A stretch of DNA of 64,000 nucleotides from JAHJFW01 sp964595075 (GTDB lineage: Bacteria; Patescibacteriota; Patescibacteriia; 2-12-FULL-60-25): positions 1-64,000 of the forward strand of contig CAZQNT010000003.1 of assembly GCA_964595075.1 (NCBI GenBank). Direction: 5' to 3'. Below are positions 40,065 to 49,156 of this stretch, piece by piece. The notes beneath the pieces were generated by a model. That model made no database searches and was not told the DNA's origin. It saw nothing but the letters and a program-made list of their open reading frames with translations. The first letter of the stretch is position 1. Every line of letters begins with the position of its first letter. A program made the position numbers and the translations under genes.

Positions 40065-40523
40065 ATGGATTACGAAACAACAACCGCCGGTTTCAATTAT
40101 CTTCCAATCTTGTACGTCGCAATCGGGCTGGTTTTTGCGGTTTTTCTGGTTCAGCTTATTAGGAAACTTAGCGGCGCCTTGTTGCGTCCGGAAATGTATG
40201 GCGTATCAAGACAGGAAATCAAAACAAGTTGGGAGAATATAAAGAAAACTTCGGGACAGGGGATGATGGGAGCGAAAATCGCGATCATGGAAGCCGACGC
40301 GCTTCTCGATTCCGCGCTCAAGTCCATGTCCATGCCCGGATCGTCCATGGCGGATCGGTTACGCGTGGCGCGGTATAAATATCCAAAGTTGAATAAAGTC
40401 TGGTGGGCGCATAAATTGCGGAACCAACTTGTGCATGAATCGTCTTTTCAACTGGGATCCGGTCAGGCGAAACAGGCGCTCGACGAATACGAGAGGGCGT
40501 TTAAGACGATGAATTTGCTGTGA
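40065..40523 (+). CDS. Conserved membrane-anchored hypothetical protein
   Basis: 152 aa from ATG 40065. One N-terminal membrane span (about 13-33, ILYVAIGLVFAVFLVQLI), then a cytoplasmic, helix-rich domain: SWENIKKTSGQGMMGAKIAIMEADALLDSALKSM and ADRLRVARYKYPKLNKVWWAHKLRNQLVHES. The HKLRN(Q)LVHE stretch resembles the HEPN-like helix seen in some small bacterial proteins but lacks a clear RxxxxH, so I do not assign it. Between gatA and lgt; it overlaps lgt by 4 nt (GTGA). Confidence 0.68.
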   Translation: MDYETTTAGFNYLPILYVAIGLVFAVFLVQLIRKLSGALLRPEMYGVSRQEIKTSWENIKKTSGQGMMGAKIAIMEADALLDSALKSMSMPGSSMADRLRVARYKYPKLNKVWWAHKLRNQLVHESSFQLGSGQAKQALDEYERAFKTMNLL

Positions 40524-41260
40524 TCCCATTCTTCGAGTCCCATCAGTATTTTCTTGGACCTCTGCGTTTGCAAACGTGGGGGACGTTTGTTGCAATAGGA
40601 TTTTTAGCCGGAACGTTCATCGCGTCGCGTCGCGCGAGCAAGAAAGGATTGGATCCGGCGGTCGTATGGGATTTGGCATTTTGGGCTTTTCTTTCAGCCA
40701 TGGTCGGATCGCGTTTGTTTCACGTAATTTTTTACGAACCCGTTTATTATCTCGCTCATCCATTGGAAATAATCAATCCTCTCGCTCCCGGTTATGCCAT
40801 ATTCGGAGGATTTGCCGGCGCAGCGTCGGCCGTATGGTTCTTTGCGAAAAGGAAGGGCTTGGATTTTCTCGCATATGCGGATATCATGGCTTGGGGTTTG
40901 CCGTGGGGTTGCGGGATAGGAAGGATCGGATGCTTTCTCATTCACGATCATCCCGGCACTTTGACCTCGTTTGTCGGCGCCGTTAAATATCCCGGCGGCT
41001 CGCGGCATGATCTTGGATTGTACCTTTCCGTTTTCGGTTTTGTTCTGGGTCTCGTTTTTCTACTACTCGATCGAAAACCGCGAAGAAAAGGATTTTGGGT
41101 CGTCGCCTTTCTAGTGGCGGAAAGTTTGTCGAGATTTTTTCTCGATTTTCTGCGCGTTGCGGATACAAGATACGGTCCGCTCACACCGACTCAATGGACT
41201 GTAATATTAATTTTTTCTTTATGTCTTCTACTGAACAAGCGCAAAAAGTTTTTCTCCTAG
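40520..41260 (+). CDS. lgt: Prolipoprotein diacylglyceryl transferase
   Basis: 246 aa, about seven membrane helices. GTG start overlaps the previous stop. Transfers diacylglycerol from phosphatidylglycerol to the lipobox Cys of prolipoproteins such as the one at 6154. Seen: LRLQTWGTFVAIGFLAG near the N-terminus, PGYAIFGGFAGA and the signature GRIGCF. In the canonical GRxGNF motif the Asn is replaced by Cys here. The Arg of the motif is kept. Overlaps the next gene by 40 nt. Confidence 0.88.
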   Translation: MIPFFESHQYFLGPLRLQTWGTFVAIGFLAGTFIASRRASKKGLDPAVVWDLAFWAFLSAMVGSRLFHVIFYEPVYYLAHPLEIINPLAPGYAIFGGFAGAASAVWFFAKRKGLDFLAYADIMAWGLPWGCGIGRIGCFLIHDHPGTLTSFVGAVKYPGGSRHDLGLYLSVFGFVLGLVFLLLDRKPRRKGFWVVAFLVAESLSRFFLDFLRVADTRYGPLTPTQWTVILIFSLCLLLNKRKKFFS

Positions 41261-41889
41261 GATCTATCGTTCTCGGAGTTCTCATCGTCGGCGGTTTGAT
41301 TTGGGCGGTTACATCGACCGGAACAGGAATAGGAGTGGATTCAGGCGGTGGCGCCCCCGCATTCTCCGATGACAACGATCCGTCGTACGGACCGGGTGAA
41401 GCTAAAGTCGTTGTGCGAACATACGGCGATTTTCAGTGCCCGGCTTGCAAGGCCGCCGAACCCGGGTTTCGTTATGCGTTAAAAACCTACGGGGATAAGG
41501 TGCGTTTCGTATGGAACGATTTTCCGCTACAGAGCTTGCATAAGAATGCTTTGACCGCCTCTAACGCCGCAAGATGCGCTGAAGATCAGGGGAAGTTTTG
41601 GGAATATCACGACAGGTTATACGACGACCAATCCTCGTGGTCGGATCTTATATCGCCGCAACAGTCTTTTGTTGAGTATGCCTCGGCACTCGGCTTGGAC
41701 AAGGGTTTATTCGAATCATGCTTGGCTGAGAAAAAAAACAACAACAAGATAATGGACGACGTTGCCGAAGGAAATCGAATAGGAGTAAACGCGACCCCGA
41801 CGTTCTTTATAGGAAATACGAAGATCGCCGGAGTCATGGATCAATCGCAATGGGATAAAGAGATCCAAAGCCGCTTGACCGAGAAATAA
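41221..41889 (+). CDS. DsbA-like thiol-disulfide oxidoreductase, membrane anchored
   Basis: 222 aa from ATG 41221 (MSSTEQAQKVF), inside the end of lgt. One membrane span (about 10-30) then a thioredoxin-fold domain with CPAC (in YGDFQCPACKAAEP), cis-Pro loop NATPTFFIG and extra helical insert, as in the DsbA/BdbD family. It would oxidise or isomerise Cys pairs in exported proteins; the Cys-rich pilins and the GWxW protein are likely clients. A second family member follows at 42039. Confidence 0.88.
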   Translation: MSSTEQAQKVFLLGSIVLGVLIVGGLIWAVTSTGTGIGVDSGGGAPAFSDDNDPSYGPGEAKVVVRTYGDFQCPACKAAEPGFRYALKTYGDKVRFVWNDFPLQSLHKNALTASNAARCAEDQGKFWEYHDRLYDDQSSWSDLISPQQSFVEYASALGLDKGLFESCLAEKKNNNKIMDDVAEGNRIGVNATPTFFIGNTKIAGVMDQSQWDKEIQSRLTEK

Positions 41890-41935
41890 CCGCAAAGTAT
41901 CTTACCCGTCACCGGGGCGATCAGGGTGGGACAAA

Positions 41936-41999
41936 TGGGGGGGGGCGGGACAAGCCCGCCCCTACCAATTCGGGCGAACACATCGGTCTCGCCCCTACG
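41936..41999. repeat. GTAGGGGCG-family repeat cluster
   Basis: A GGGGGCGGGACAAGCCCGCC-CCTAC hairpin followed by CGGGCGAACACATCGG and CGCCCCTAC. Directly after it, CTACTCACTACAAACTACTC (41998-42030) matches a stretch inside the rlmD coding sequence (8864-8899, opposite strand). Confidence 0.75.
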
Positions 42000-42038
42000 C
42001 TACTCACTACAAACTACTCACTACTAACTCTCACATAT

Positions 42039-42803
42039 ATGTCCATGCTTCAAGATGAATCTCCTGTGGCAAATTTCACAGGTACGCCGAAGACCATGTT
42101 TTTTCTTGGATTGTTTATTGGAATTTCATCGGTTACCACTTTGGCTCTGGCGGTTTTAGTCGGGCTTCTGGTTTCAGGCAAAGGACTGCCTGTTACGGGA
42201 GCAATCGCCGCGCAAGGAACCGCGCCCGTTGCCGTCGCGCCGTCGCCATCGGAGCAACCGGATGCTCCGCCTGCGGGTCCGGTAAAGAATGTCGATGAAG
42301 CAGTGGATCATATTCGCGGAAACAAGAGCGCGAAAGTGACTCTCATCGAATATTCGGACTTTGAATGTCCTTTTTGTCTTCGACACGATGCGACGATCAA
42401 GCAGGTCATGAAGGATTATCCGAACGACGTCCGTATAATTTATCGTCACTTCCCGCTATCATTCCATCCTGAAGCGCAAAAGGCGGCAGAGGCATCGGAG
42501 TGCGCCGCGAAGCAGGGTAAGTTTTGGGAAATGCACGACAAGATTTTCGAAGCCAATTCTGCCAGCGCCATGTCAGTTGCAAAATGGAAAGAAGAAGCGC
42601 GCAAGATGGGTTTGAATGGAGATAAGTTTGATAAGTGTCTTGATTCGGGCGAAACGGCCGCTCGTGTATCCCAAGATCTTCAAGAGGGGACGATCGCCGG
42701 AGTTGCGGGCACGCCAGGAACGTTCGTAAACGGACAATTGATCGAAGGAGCGGTTCCTTACGCCACCATAAAACAAGCGATTGACGCAGCCTTAAAGGGC
42801 TAG
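42039..42803 (+). CDS. DsbA-like thiol-disulfide oxidoreductase, membrane anchored (second copy)
   Basis: 254 aa. Short cytoplasmic head, one membrane span (about 23-46), Pro/Ala linker (GTAPVAVAPSPSEQPDAPPAG) and a DsbA-like domain with CPFC in YSDFECPFCLRH and cis-Pro in GTPGTFVNG. About the same architecture as the protein at 41221 but with a longer linker and CPFC instead of CPAC, suggesting different redox potential or clients. Homologues occur in CPR and Gram-positive bacteria. Confidence 0.88.
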   Translation: MSMLQDESPVANFTGTPKTMFFLGLFIGISSVTTLALAVLVGLLVSGKGLPVTGAIAAQGTAPVAVAPSPSEQPDAPPAGPVKNVDEAVDHIRGNKSAKVTLIEYSDFECPFCLRHDATIKQVMKDYPNDVRIIYRHFPLSFHPEAQKAAEASECAAKQGKFWEMHDKIFEANSASAMSVAKWKEEARKMGLNGDKFDKCLDSGETAARVSQDLQEGTIAGVAGTPGTFVNGQLIEGAVPYATIKQAIDAALKG

Positions 42804-42820
42804 GATAAGTCAAAAATCAA

Positions 42821-42864
42821 ACCTCTCCCCTTAAGATAAGGGGAGATTAAGAGGGGTTATGATG
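42821..42864. repeat. CCCCCTCTAACTCCCCC-family repeat, short copy
   Basis: CCTCTCCCCTTAAGATAAGG then GGAGATTAAGAGGGGTTATG. The halves pair as one hairpin. Same right half as 2244-2347. Confidence 0.75.
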
Positions 42865-42893
42865 CGTTTTGTATCGGTTCGAATCGGGTCGGC

Positions 42894-42922
42894 TTTACAA
42901 CCTACCCGATTTGTGCTATATT
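42894..42922 (+). promoter_or_regulatory. Sigma70 promoter of the RRM protein gene
   Basis: TTTACA (42894-42899), 17-bp spacer, TATATT (42917-42922). Predicted leader of about 90 nt with AAAGGA 6 nt before ATG 43021. A long leader like this is uncommon here and could fold or be regulated (for example by temperature), but no known riboswitch is recognised. Confidence 0.7.
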
Positions 42923-43020
42923 GTTTGCAGCAAGTAAATCTTTTTCCCTCCTTAAACAAATAAGTGAGCAGTGAAAAGATCTTAGGTCGGCTTGCATATA
43001 AGATTATTTGTGAAAGGACT

Positions 43021-43378
43021 ATGGCGAAAAAGCTATACGTAGGTGGTCTGCCTTACGCAACCACCGAGAACGCTCTTCGTGAGTACTTTTCCCAAGCGGG
43101 CAACGTCGAATCGGCGATGATTATCTCCGATAAGATGACCGGTCGCTCAAAGGGTTTCGGTTTCGTTGAAATGTCAACGGACGACGAAGCTCAAAAGGCG
43201 ATCGAAATGTTCAATGGGAAAGACTTCGAAGGACGCTCGCTCGTAGTGAACGAAGCTCGCCCCATGGAAGCTCGTCCTCCACGCTCCGGCGGTTTCGGCG
43301 GCAGCGGCGGCAGTCTCCCGCCCCTGCAGCAGCCGCAGCCACGGCGGATACGGCGGCCAAGGTGGCGGACGCTGGTAA
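43021..43378 (+). CDS. RRM-domain RNA-binding protein, frameshifted near the 3' end
   Basis: One RRM at the N-terminus: RNP2 KLYVGGL (residues 4-10) and RNP1 KGFGFVEM (about 45-52), then a Gly/Arg-rich tail, as in small bacterial RNA-binding proteins. As sequenced, the tail leaves the glycine-rich frame after GGFGGSGGS, reads through a strong terminator and ends only at 43488, inside the next gene. Skipping one base between about 43300 and 43345 restores SHGGYGGQGGGRW and a stop at 43376-43378, directly before the terminator. An indel is therefore likely, real or from sequencing. It probably acts as an RNA chaperone. Confidence 0.82.
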
Positions 43379-43393
43379 TCACGCGAACGAACA

Positions 43394-43415
43394 AAAACCC
43401 CTCACGGGGTTTTTT
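43394..43415 (+). terminator. Terminator of the RRM protein gene
   Basis: AAAACCCC-TCAC-GGGGTTTT followed by TT; perfect 8-bp stem with 4-nt loop and U-run. Confidence 0.9.
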
Positions 43416-43484
43416 GTTATCCACAGGGAATGTTTTTGATATGGTGGTATACTCGTTTCAATTCATGAAACATTTTATTTTGAT

Positions 43485-46400
43485 ATGAACACTATGACAA
43501 ACGAAAGACGTTTTTGTTTTGATATGCGCACACTGTTTTTTGCAGCCGCGATAGCCGCATTGAGCATCATTGGGATCGCTTCAACGACCAAGCATGCTGA
43601 TGCGTACGTGTGCATATATCAGCAAACTGTAGGAGGGGCAATCGGGGATTTTAATAACGCGGCTAACTGGACCGGCTGTAATTCAGCGGCTCCTCAGCCC
43701 GGTGACGATGTGGTTATAGTTTCCGGAACATCTACGCAGTTAAGCGCGAACGCGAAGTTTGCCGCGTTGAATACAAGTGGAACTGTTGATGCGTTGACGT
43801 TTGACTTGATGGCATCGTCTACTGTCACCGTTAACAACGGCGGCGTCGTAACTTCCACGAGCGGAAATTTGGGATTCGGAGGATCGCTCAATGTTGGGAA
43901 TGCTGGGACGAGCGCACTGGGAACAATTTCAGGAACGATAAACGTTTCTTCTTCCGCGCAATTTCTTGGAGCTTCAACAAAGTTTGAACTCGGATCGAGC
44001 ACGAGTACTTTTTATAGCGGATTCACCATAGGCCAGAGCGCGACTGTAAATGGGAATACAGGAAAATTGGAATTCATAGGCAATCCTTCAATTAGTGCCG
44101 CTACTTGGAATATGGGGAGTGCAACTGTTTATTTCACAGGCGGCGAAGCGCAGACGTTGCTGTATGCGGAAGTAAATAACACAGGATTTGGGAATGTAAA
44201 AGTTAATAAAACACCAGCCACAACATTGACCCTCTCAGGCAACGGGACTTCCACGGGTACGTTCACGATTGAACGCGGTACCTTGTCACTTGGAACAAAT
44301 ACTCTAAACGTCGGTGTAAACTTCAATGTGAACGGAGGCGTATTAACTGCCGGAACAGGAACGCTGAATCTTAACGGTTCCGGAGCGCAGACGGTTAGTT
44401 CGACAGCGCTTTATAATTTGTCTATAGCCAAATCAGGCAACTCTGTAACGTTCTTAACTAACGTTACTTCAACAAATAATTTCACCATCACAGGTGGCAC
44501 GCTTGATCTTGGAACCGTCGCTTTCGACGTAGGGGGAGACTTCGTTGTAAACGGCGGCGTGTTTACACCGGGGACTGCAACTACAACATTGCATGGAGCG
44601 AATTCGCAAAGCGTAAGTTCTACGAGTTTTGCTGCACTTACGATCGACAAGTCAGCAGGAACAGTTACGTTTACAGGCAATACGACATCAACCGGAGGGT
44701 TCAATCTGACGGGCGGAACGCTTTCTCTTGGAACGAACAGGTTCAACGTTGGCGGAGACTTCGCGGTAAAAGGCGGCGTGTTTACACCAGGGACCGCAAC
44801 AACAACGTTAAACGGCGCGTCTGGGCAAAGCGTAAGTTCTACAAGCTTTTATGACTTGGTTATTGATAAGTCAGGAGGTACTGCCACGCTGTCAACGAAC
44901 GCCACGACAACCGGCAACTTCGCGTTATTGTCAGGGACCCTTTCTCTAGGAACAAAAGCATTTGACGTTGGTGGAGGATTTACAGTAAACGGCGGCGTGT
45001 TTACACCGGGTACGGCTACTACGACCTTGAACGGCGCCGCGCCGCAAAGCGTAAGTTCTACGAGTTTTGCTGCACTTACGATCGACAAGTCAGCAGGAAC
45101 AGTTACGTTTACAGGCAATACGACATCAACCGGAGGGTTCAATCTGACGGGCGGAACGCTTTCTCTTGGAACGAACAGGTTCAACGTTGGCGGAGACTTC
45201 GCGGTAAAAGGCGGCGTGTTTACACCAGGGACCGCAACAACAACGTTAAACGGCGCGTCTGGGCAAAGCGTAAGTTCTACAAGCTTTTATGACTTGGTTA
45301 TTGATAAGTCAGGAGGTACTGCCACGCTGTCAACGAACGCCACGACAACCGGCAACTTCGCGTTATTGTCAGGGACCCTTTCTCTAGGAACAAAAGCATT
45401 TGACGTTGGTGGAGGATTTACAGTAAACGGCGGCGTGTTTACACCGGGTACGGCTACCACGACCTTGAACGGCGCCGCGCCGCAAAGCGTAAGTTCTACG
45501 AGTTTTGCTGCGCTTACGATCGACAAGCCGGCTGGTATTGCAGTAACGTTTTCGGGCAACACGACATCAACCGGAGGGTTTAAGATCACCGGAGGTACGC
45601 TTTCTCTCGAAACCAAAGCATTCGACGTTGGTGGAGACTTCGTTGTCAACGGAGGCGTGTTTACACCTGGAACTGCAACTACCACTTTGAACGGCGCATC
45701 TGCTCAAAGCGTTAGCTCAACAAGTTTCATGGGTTTGGTAATCGACAAATCAGCAGGCACAGTCACGTTTACCGGCAATACGACATCAACCGCAGGATTA
45801 AGGATCACGGGCGGAACGCTTTCGCTCGGAACGAACAGGCTCAACGTTGGTGGAGACTTCGAGGTAAACGGCGGAACGTTTACTCCGGGGACCGGTCTCT
45901 TGGTACTCAACGGCGCATCCGCTCAAAGCGTTAGCTCGACGAGCTTTGAAGATCTGACGATCGATAAGTCGGGAGGAACCGTGACGCCGGCTGTTAATAC
46001 AACGTCAACAGGCAACCTGGTGTTATTGGGCGGCACGCTCGCGCTTGGAACAAAAGCATTGGATATCGGAGGAGATTTCACGGTAAACGGAGGCGTGTTT
46101 ACACCTGGAACTGCAACTACCACTTTGAACGGCGCATCCGCTCAAAGCGTTAGCTCGACAAGTTTCATGGGTTTGGTCATCGACAAATCAGCCGGCACGG
46201 TCACGTTTACCGGTAATACGACATCAACCGCAGGATTCAGGATCACGGGCGGAACGCTTTCGCTTGGAACGAACCGGCTCAACGTTGGTGGAGACTTCGA
46301 GGTAAACGGCGGAACGTTTACTCCCGGAACAGGTCTCTTGGTACTCAACGGCGCAGCCGCTCAAAGCGTTAGCTCGACGAGCTTTGAAGATCTGACGATC

Positions 46401-48917
46401 GATAAGTCGGGAGGAACCGTGACGCCGGCTGTTAATACAACGTCAACAGGCAACCTGGTGTTATTGGGCGGCACGCTCGCACTTGGAACAAAAGCATTGG
46501 ATATCGGAGGAGATTTCACGGTAAACGGTGGCGTGTTTACACCCGGAACTGCAACTACAACTCTAAACGGATCCGGCGCGCAGAGCGTCAGCTCGACGGC
46601 TTTTACAGGTCTGGTGATTGATGGAGGCACCGTGACGTTTACCGGCAATACTACTTCGACGGCAGGGGTAAAAGTGACTTCCGGAACGTTTTCGCTTGGA
46701 AGCAACCGATTCAACATAGGCGGAGACTTCGTAGTCAACGGCGGAACGTTTACTCCCGGAACAGGTCTCTTGGTACTCAACGGCGCAGCCGCTCAAAGCG
46801 TTAGCTCGACGAGCTTTGAAGATCTGACGATCGATAAGTCGGGAGGAACCGTGACGCCGGCTGTTAATACAACGTCAACAGGCAACCTGGTGTTATTGGG
46901 CGGCACGCTCGCGCTTGGAACAAAAGCATTGGATATCGGAGGAGATTTCACGGTAAACGGCGGAGTATTCACGCCAAGCAACGCGACAACGACGCTCAAC
47001 GGTTCAGGTGCGCAAAGCGTCAGTTCAACAAGTTTCGGTCCCCTGGCAATCGATAAATCCGCAGGAACCGTAACGTTCGCAGGAAACACAACGTCAACAG
47101 GAGGATTCAAACTCACAGGAGGAACCCTATCTCTTGGAACGAAGGCGTTCGCAGTAGGCGGAGACTTTATAGTCAACGGCGGCGTGTTTACGCCAGGTAC
47201 AGCGACAACCACACTGAACGGCGCGGGAGCGCAAAGTGTGAGTTCCACAGGATTCTATGACGTAGTCGTCAGTAAATCCGCAGGAACGGCTACGTTGTCG
47301 CACGTTAGTAGTACGATAGAAAACATAATGCTCTTAAGAAGCGGTACGCTAAATCTTGGCAATGGAACAACGACGTTTACTGGAGCGGGCACTCCGCTGC
47401 AGCTCCCTGGGGGAACATTCAATCCAGCCAATGGTACTGTTTCTTTCCGAGAAACTCAGACGGTGGCGAGCACGACATTCTACAATTTGAATGTCGATCC
47501 GGGTGCGGCAAAGACAGCGTCATTAAATGCCAGCACTACTGTTATCGGGAACGTTCATATAAATTCCAATGGAACTCTTGCAATGGGAGCCAACGACTTG
47601 ACGGTGCTTGGAAATATCAGAAATACAGGATTGATCACCGTCACCACGGGTAATTTTATCCACACCGCGGAATCAGTCCTTTTCACGGATTCAAGCGGAA
47701 ATGAGTCGGCTTCATACACTAATTCGGCGACAGTATATGTAACCGTGCAGGATACTGATCAGAATATGGATGGAAATACAGCGGAAACGTTCACTATTCC
47801 TGTGAACTTTAACGCAGCCGCCGGAAGCGATTTCGATTCGCTAACATTGACAGAGACAGGCGCTTCCACTGGAATATTTAGATCTTCAGGAATAGCGATG
47901 ACGGCAAATACTGTTGCATACCCCGGAAACAGTGCTTTTGAACTATTGGCGAGCGGTATCGGAACGACGACGTATGTGGATCCCGGTTATGCGACCGACA
48001 CGGCTTCGGATACAGTAACGCTTACCTATAGCGCTGCAGCGGCGAGTGCGGCAACGACCGGAAGCACTGGCGGAGGCGGCGGCGGAGGATATACGTATAC
48101 GACCCCCGTGGTAGTCGCCGTGACTACTCCTGCGGCAACTGTAAAGGTGAGTATTGATACGGTTTCACTGGCGAAGATTGCTACGATCGGACAGGCGGTA
48201 CACAACCTTGTCAAATTGAAGGACGACGGTAACTCGACGACACAGGAAGACAGCGCAGTGTATTACCTCGGCGGAGACGGACGACGCCACGCATTCCCGA
48301 ACTCGAAGTCATTCTTTAGCTGGTACTGCGATTTTTCCGGAGTGAAGATTGTAAGCGCAGCTGACCTTGCAAGTATCCCGCTTGGAAAGAACGTAACTTA
48401 TCGAGCGGGTCACAACATGGTTAAGTTCCGAACCGATAACAAGGTTTACGCGGTCACGAAAGGCGGAGTTCTGCGCTGGGTAAAGACAGAGGCATTGGCG
48501 ATCGCCTTGTACGGAAATACGTGGAACAAGATGATAGACGACGTGGAGGACACGTTCTATACGAACTACGTATTCGGAACGGATATAAGCGCAACAACAG
48601 ATTTCAGCGCAAGCACGGCTATTGTCTCGGTATCCCATCCTAGCGACTCGATGTCCATAACCGGTTATACTGAAAGCGAGGTTTCTTCTTCAGCGCCTGT
48701 TTGTTCCGTAAAAGATACCGATAATGACGGTTTATCAGACGCTGACGAGGCGGTGAACGGAACGAAAGTATCAGTTGCGGATACTGACGGAGATGGATTG
48801 AAAGATGGGGAAGAGGTCAATAAGTACGGCACGAATCCCCTAAAAAAGGATACTGATGGAGATGGATACAGCGATGGGGTAGAGGTGAAGGCGGGGAAAG
48901 ATCCGCTAAAAAAGTAG
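43485..48917 (+). CDS. Giant surface protein (1810 aa) with ~14 beta-repeats and calcium-binding C-terminus
   Basis: Signal segment at residues about 13-38 (TLFFAAAIAALSIIGIAST). Region 2 (about 245-1270) is made of about 14 units of 73 aa, each with VSSTSFxxLxIDKSGGTVT..NTTSTGxxxxxGGTLxLGTxxxxxGGDFxVNGGVFTPGTATTTLNG, a solenoid-like pattern typical of beta-helix adhesins. Then a Ser/Gly linker, a ~150-residue domain with DSAVYYLGGDGRRHAF, RTDNKVYAVTKGGVLRW and MIDDVEDTFYTNY that I know from CPR surface proteins, and three DxDxDG loops (DTDNDGLSD, DTDGDGLKD, DTDGDGYSD) near the end that bind calcium. No LPxTG or other sorting signal. Probably a host- or surface-binding adhesin. Several repeat units are nearly identical at DNA level. 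Confidence 0.85.
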   Translation: MNTMTNERRFCFDMRTLFFAAAIAALSIIGIASTTKHADAYVCIYQQTVGGAIGDFNNAANWTGCNSAAPQPGDDVVIVSGTSTQLSANAKFAALNTSGTVDALTFDLMASSTVTVNNGGVVTSTSGNLGFGGSLNVGNAGTSALGTISGTINVSSSAQFLGASTKFELGSSTSTFYSGFTIGQSATVNGNTGKLEFIGNPSISAATWNMGSATVYFTGGEAQTLLYAEVNNTGFGNVKVNKTPATTLTLSGNGTSTGTFTIERGTLSLGTNTLNVGVNFNVNGGVLTAGTGTLNLNGSGAQTVSSTALYNLSIAKSGNSVTFLTNVTSTNNFTITGGTLDLGTVAFDVGGDFVVNGGVFTPGTATTTLHGANSQSVSSTSFAALTIDKSAGTVTFTGNTTSTGGFNLTGGTLSLGTNRFNVGGDFAVKGGVFTPGTATTTLNGASGQSVSSTSFYDLVIDKSGGTATLSTNATTTGNFALLSGTLSLGTKAFDVGGGFTVNGGVFTPGTATTTLNGAAPQSVSSTSFAALTIDKSAGTVTFTGNTTSTGGFNLTGGTLSLGTNRFNVGGDFAVKGGVFTPGTATTTLNGASGQSVSSTSFYDLVIDKSGGTATLSTNATTTGNFALLSGTLSLGTKAFDVGGGFTVNGGVFTPGTATTTLNGAAPQSVSSTSFAALTIDKPAGIAVTFSGNTTSTGGFKITGGTLSLETKAFDVGGDFVVNGGVFTPGTATTTLNGASAQSVSSTSFMGLVIDKSAGTVTFTGNTTSTAGLRITGGTLSLGTNRLNVGGDFEVNGGTFTPGTGLLVLNGASAQSVSSTSFEDLTIDKSGGTVTPAVNTTSTGNLVLLGGTLALGTKALDIGGDFTVNGGVFTPGTATTTLNGASAQSVSSTSFMGLVIDKSAGTVTFTGNTTSTAGFRITGGTLSLGTNRLNVGGDFEVNGGTFTPGTGLLVLNGAAAQSVSSTSFEDLTIDKSGGTVTPAVNTTSTGNLVLLGGTLALGTKALDIGGDFTVNGGVFTPGTATTTLNGSGAQSVSSTAFTGLVIDGGTVTFTGNTTSTAGVKVTSGTFSLGSNRFNIGGDFVVNGGTFTPGTGLLVLNGAAAQSVSSTSFEDLTIDKSGGTVTPAVNTTSTGNLVLLGGTLALGTKALDIGGDFTVNGGVFTPSNATTTLNGSGAQSVSSTSFGPLAIDKSAGTVTFAGNTTSTGGFKLTGGTLSLGTKAFAVGGDFIVNGGVFTPGTATTTLNGAGAQSVSSTGFYDVVVSKSAGTATLSHVSSTIENIMLLRSGTLNLGNGTTTFTGAGTPLQLPGGTFNPANGTVSFRETQTVASTTFYNLNVDPGAAKTASLNASTTVIGNVHINSNGTLAMGANDLTVLGNIRNTGLITVTTGNFIHTAESVLFTDSSGNESASYTNSATVYVTVQDTDQNMDGNTAETFTIPVNFNAAAGSDFDSLTLTETGASTGIFRSSGIAMTANTVAYPGNSAFELLASGIGTTTYVDPGYATDTASDTVTLTYSAAAASAATTGSTGGGGGGGYTYTTPVVVAVTTPAATVKVSIDTVSLAKIATIGQAVHNLVKLKDDGNSTTQEDSAVYYLGGDGRRHAFPNSKSFFSWYCDFSGVKIVSAADLASIPLGKNVTYRAGHNMVKFRTDNKVYAVTKGGVLRWVKTEALAIALYGNTWNKMIDDVEDTFYTNYVFGTDISATTDFSASTAIVSVSHPSDSMSITGYTESEVSSSAPVCSVKDTDNDGLSDADEAVNGTKVSVADTDGDGLKDGEEVNKYGTNPLKKDTDGDGYSDGVEVKAGKDPLKK
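44220..47290 (+). repeat. Tandem 219-bp coding repeats (about 14 units)
   Basis: Period 219 bp (73 codons). The most recent change is a two-unit (438-bp) duplication: 44608-45045 and 45046-45483 differ at about one base. A second pair, near 45703 and 46141, is also very similar. Units farther apart are more diverged, so the array evolves by repeated local duplication. Confidence 0.88.
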
Positions 48918-48938
48918 GGATCCAATATAAGTAAAAAC

Positions 48939-48976
48939 AACACCCGTCTATTCGTGACGATAGACGGGTGTTTATA
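48939..48976 (+). terminator. Terminator after the giant surface protein
   Basis: AACACCCGTCTAT, 8-nt loop, ATAGACGGGTGTT, then TATATTTT. Stem 13 bp, perfect. Confidence 0.9.
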
Positions 48977-49058
48977 TTTTTCCACAAACGCCACCAGACT
49001 TGAACAAAGAGGCAGAGTCCGCTATTCTTTGGTGGCTTCGGTTGAATATCAGAACCAC

Positions 49059-49143
49059 GGAGAGGTCGCATAGTGGTCTAGTGCACTTGCTTGGAAAGCA
49101 AGCGTACCGCAAGGTACCGCGAGTTCGAATCTCGCCCTCTCCG
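49059..49143 (+). tRNA. tRNA-Ser(GGA)
   Basis: Acceptor GGAGAGG/CCTCTCC, U8, D arm GCA..TGC, anticodon arm CTTGC-TTGGAAA-GCAAG with anticodon GGA at 49093-49095, long variable arm CGTACCGCAAGGTACC and T arm GCGAG-TTCGAAT-CTCGC. Discriminator G at 49143, no encoded CCA. Reads UCC and UCU codons. It marks the left edge of a small AT-rich island. Confidence 0.96.
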
Positions 49144-49156
49144 AGTGCAGCTCATA

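Noticed and set aside
42923..43020. Riboswitch or cold-shock thermometer in the RRM gene leader
   Set aside because: The leader is long but shows no known aptamer core and no strong fold that I can recognise; noted only as a long leader.
43694..47248. Several long minus-strand reading frames opposite the giant repeat gene
   Set aside because: They repeat with the same 219-bp period as the plus-strand protein, have Pro/Val-rich unnatural composition and no start signals; they are shadows of the real gene.
44220..47290. Regular repeats suggesting a CRISPR array
   Set aside because: The 219-bp period is coding, with open frame throughout and no short spacer/repeat pattern; no cas genes in the window.
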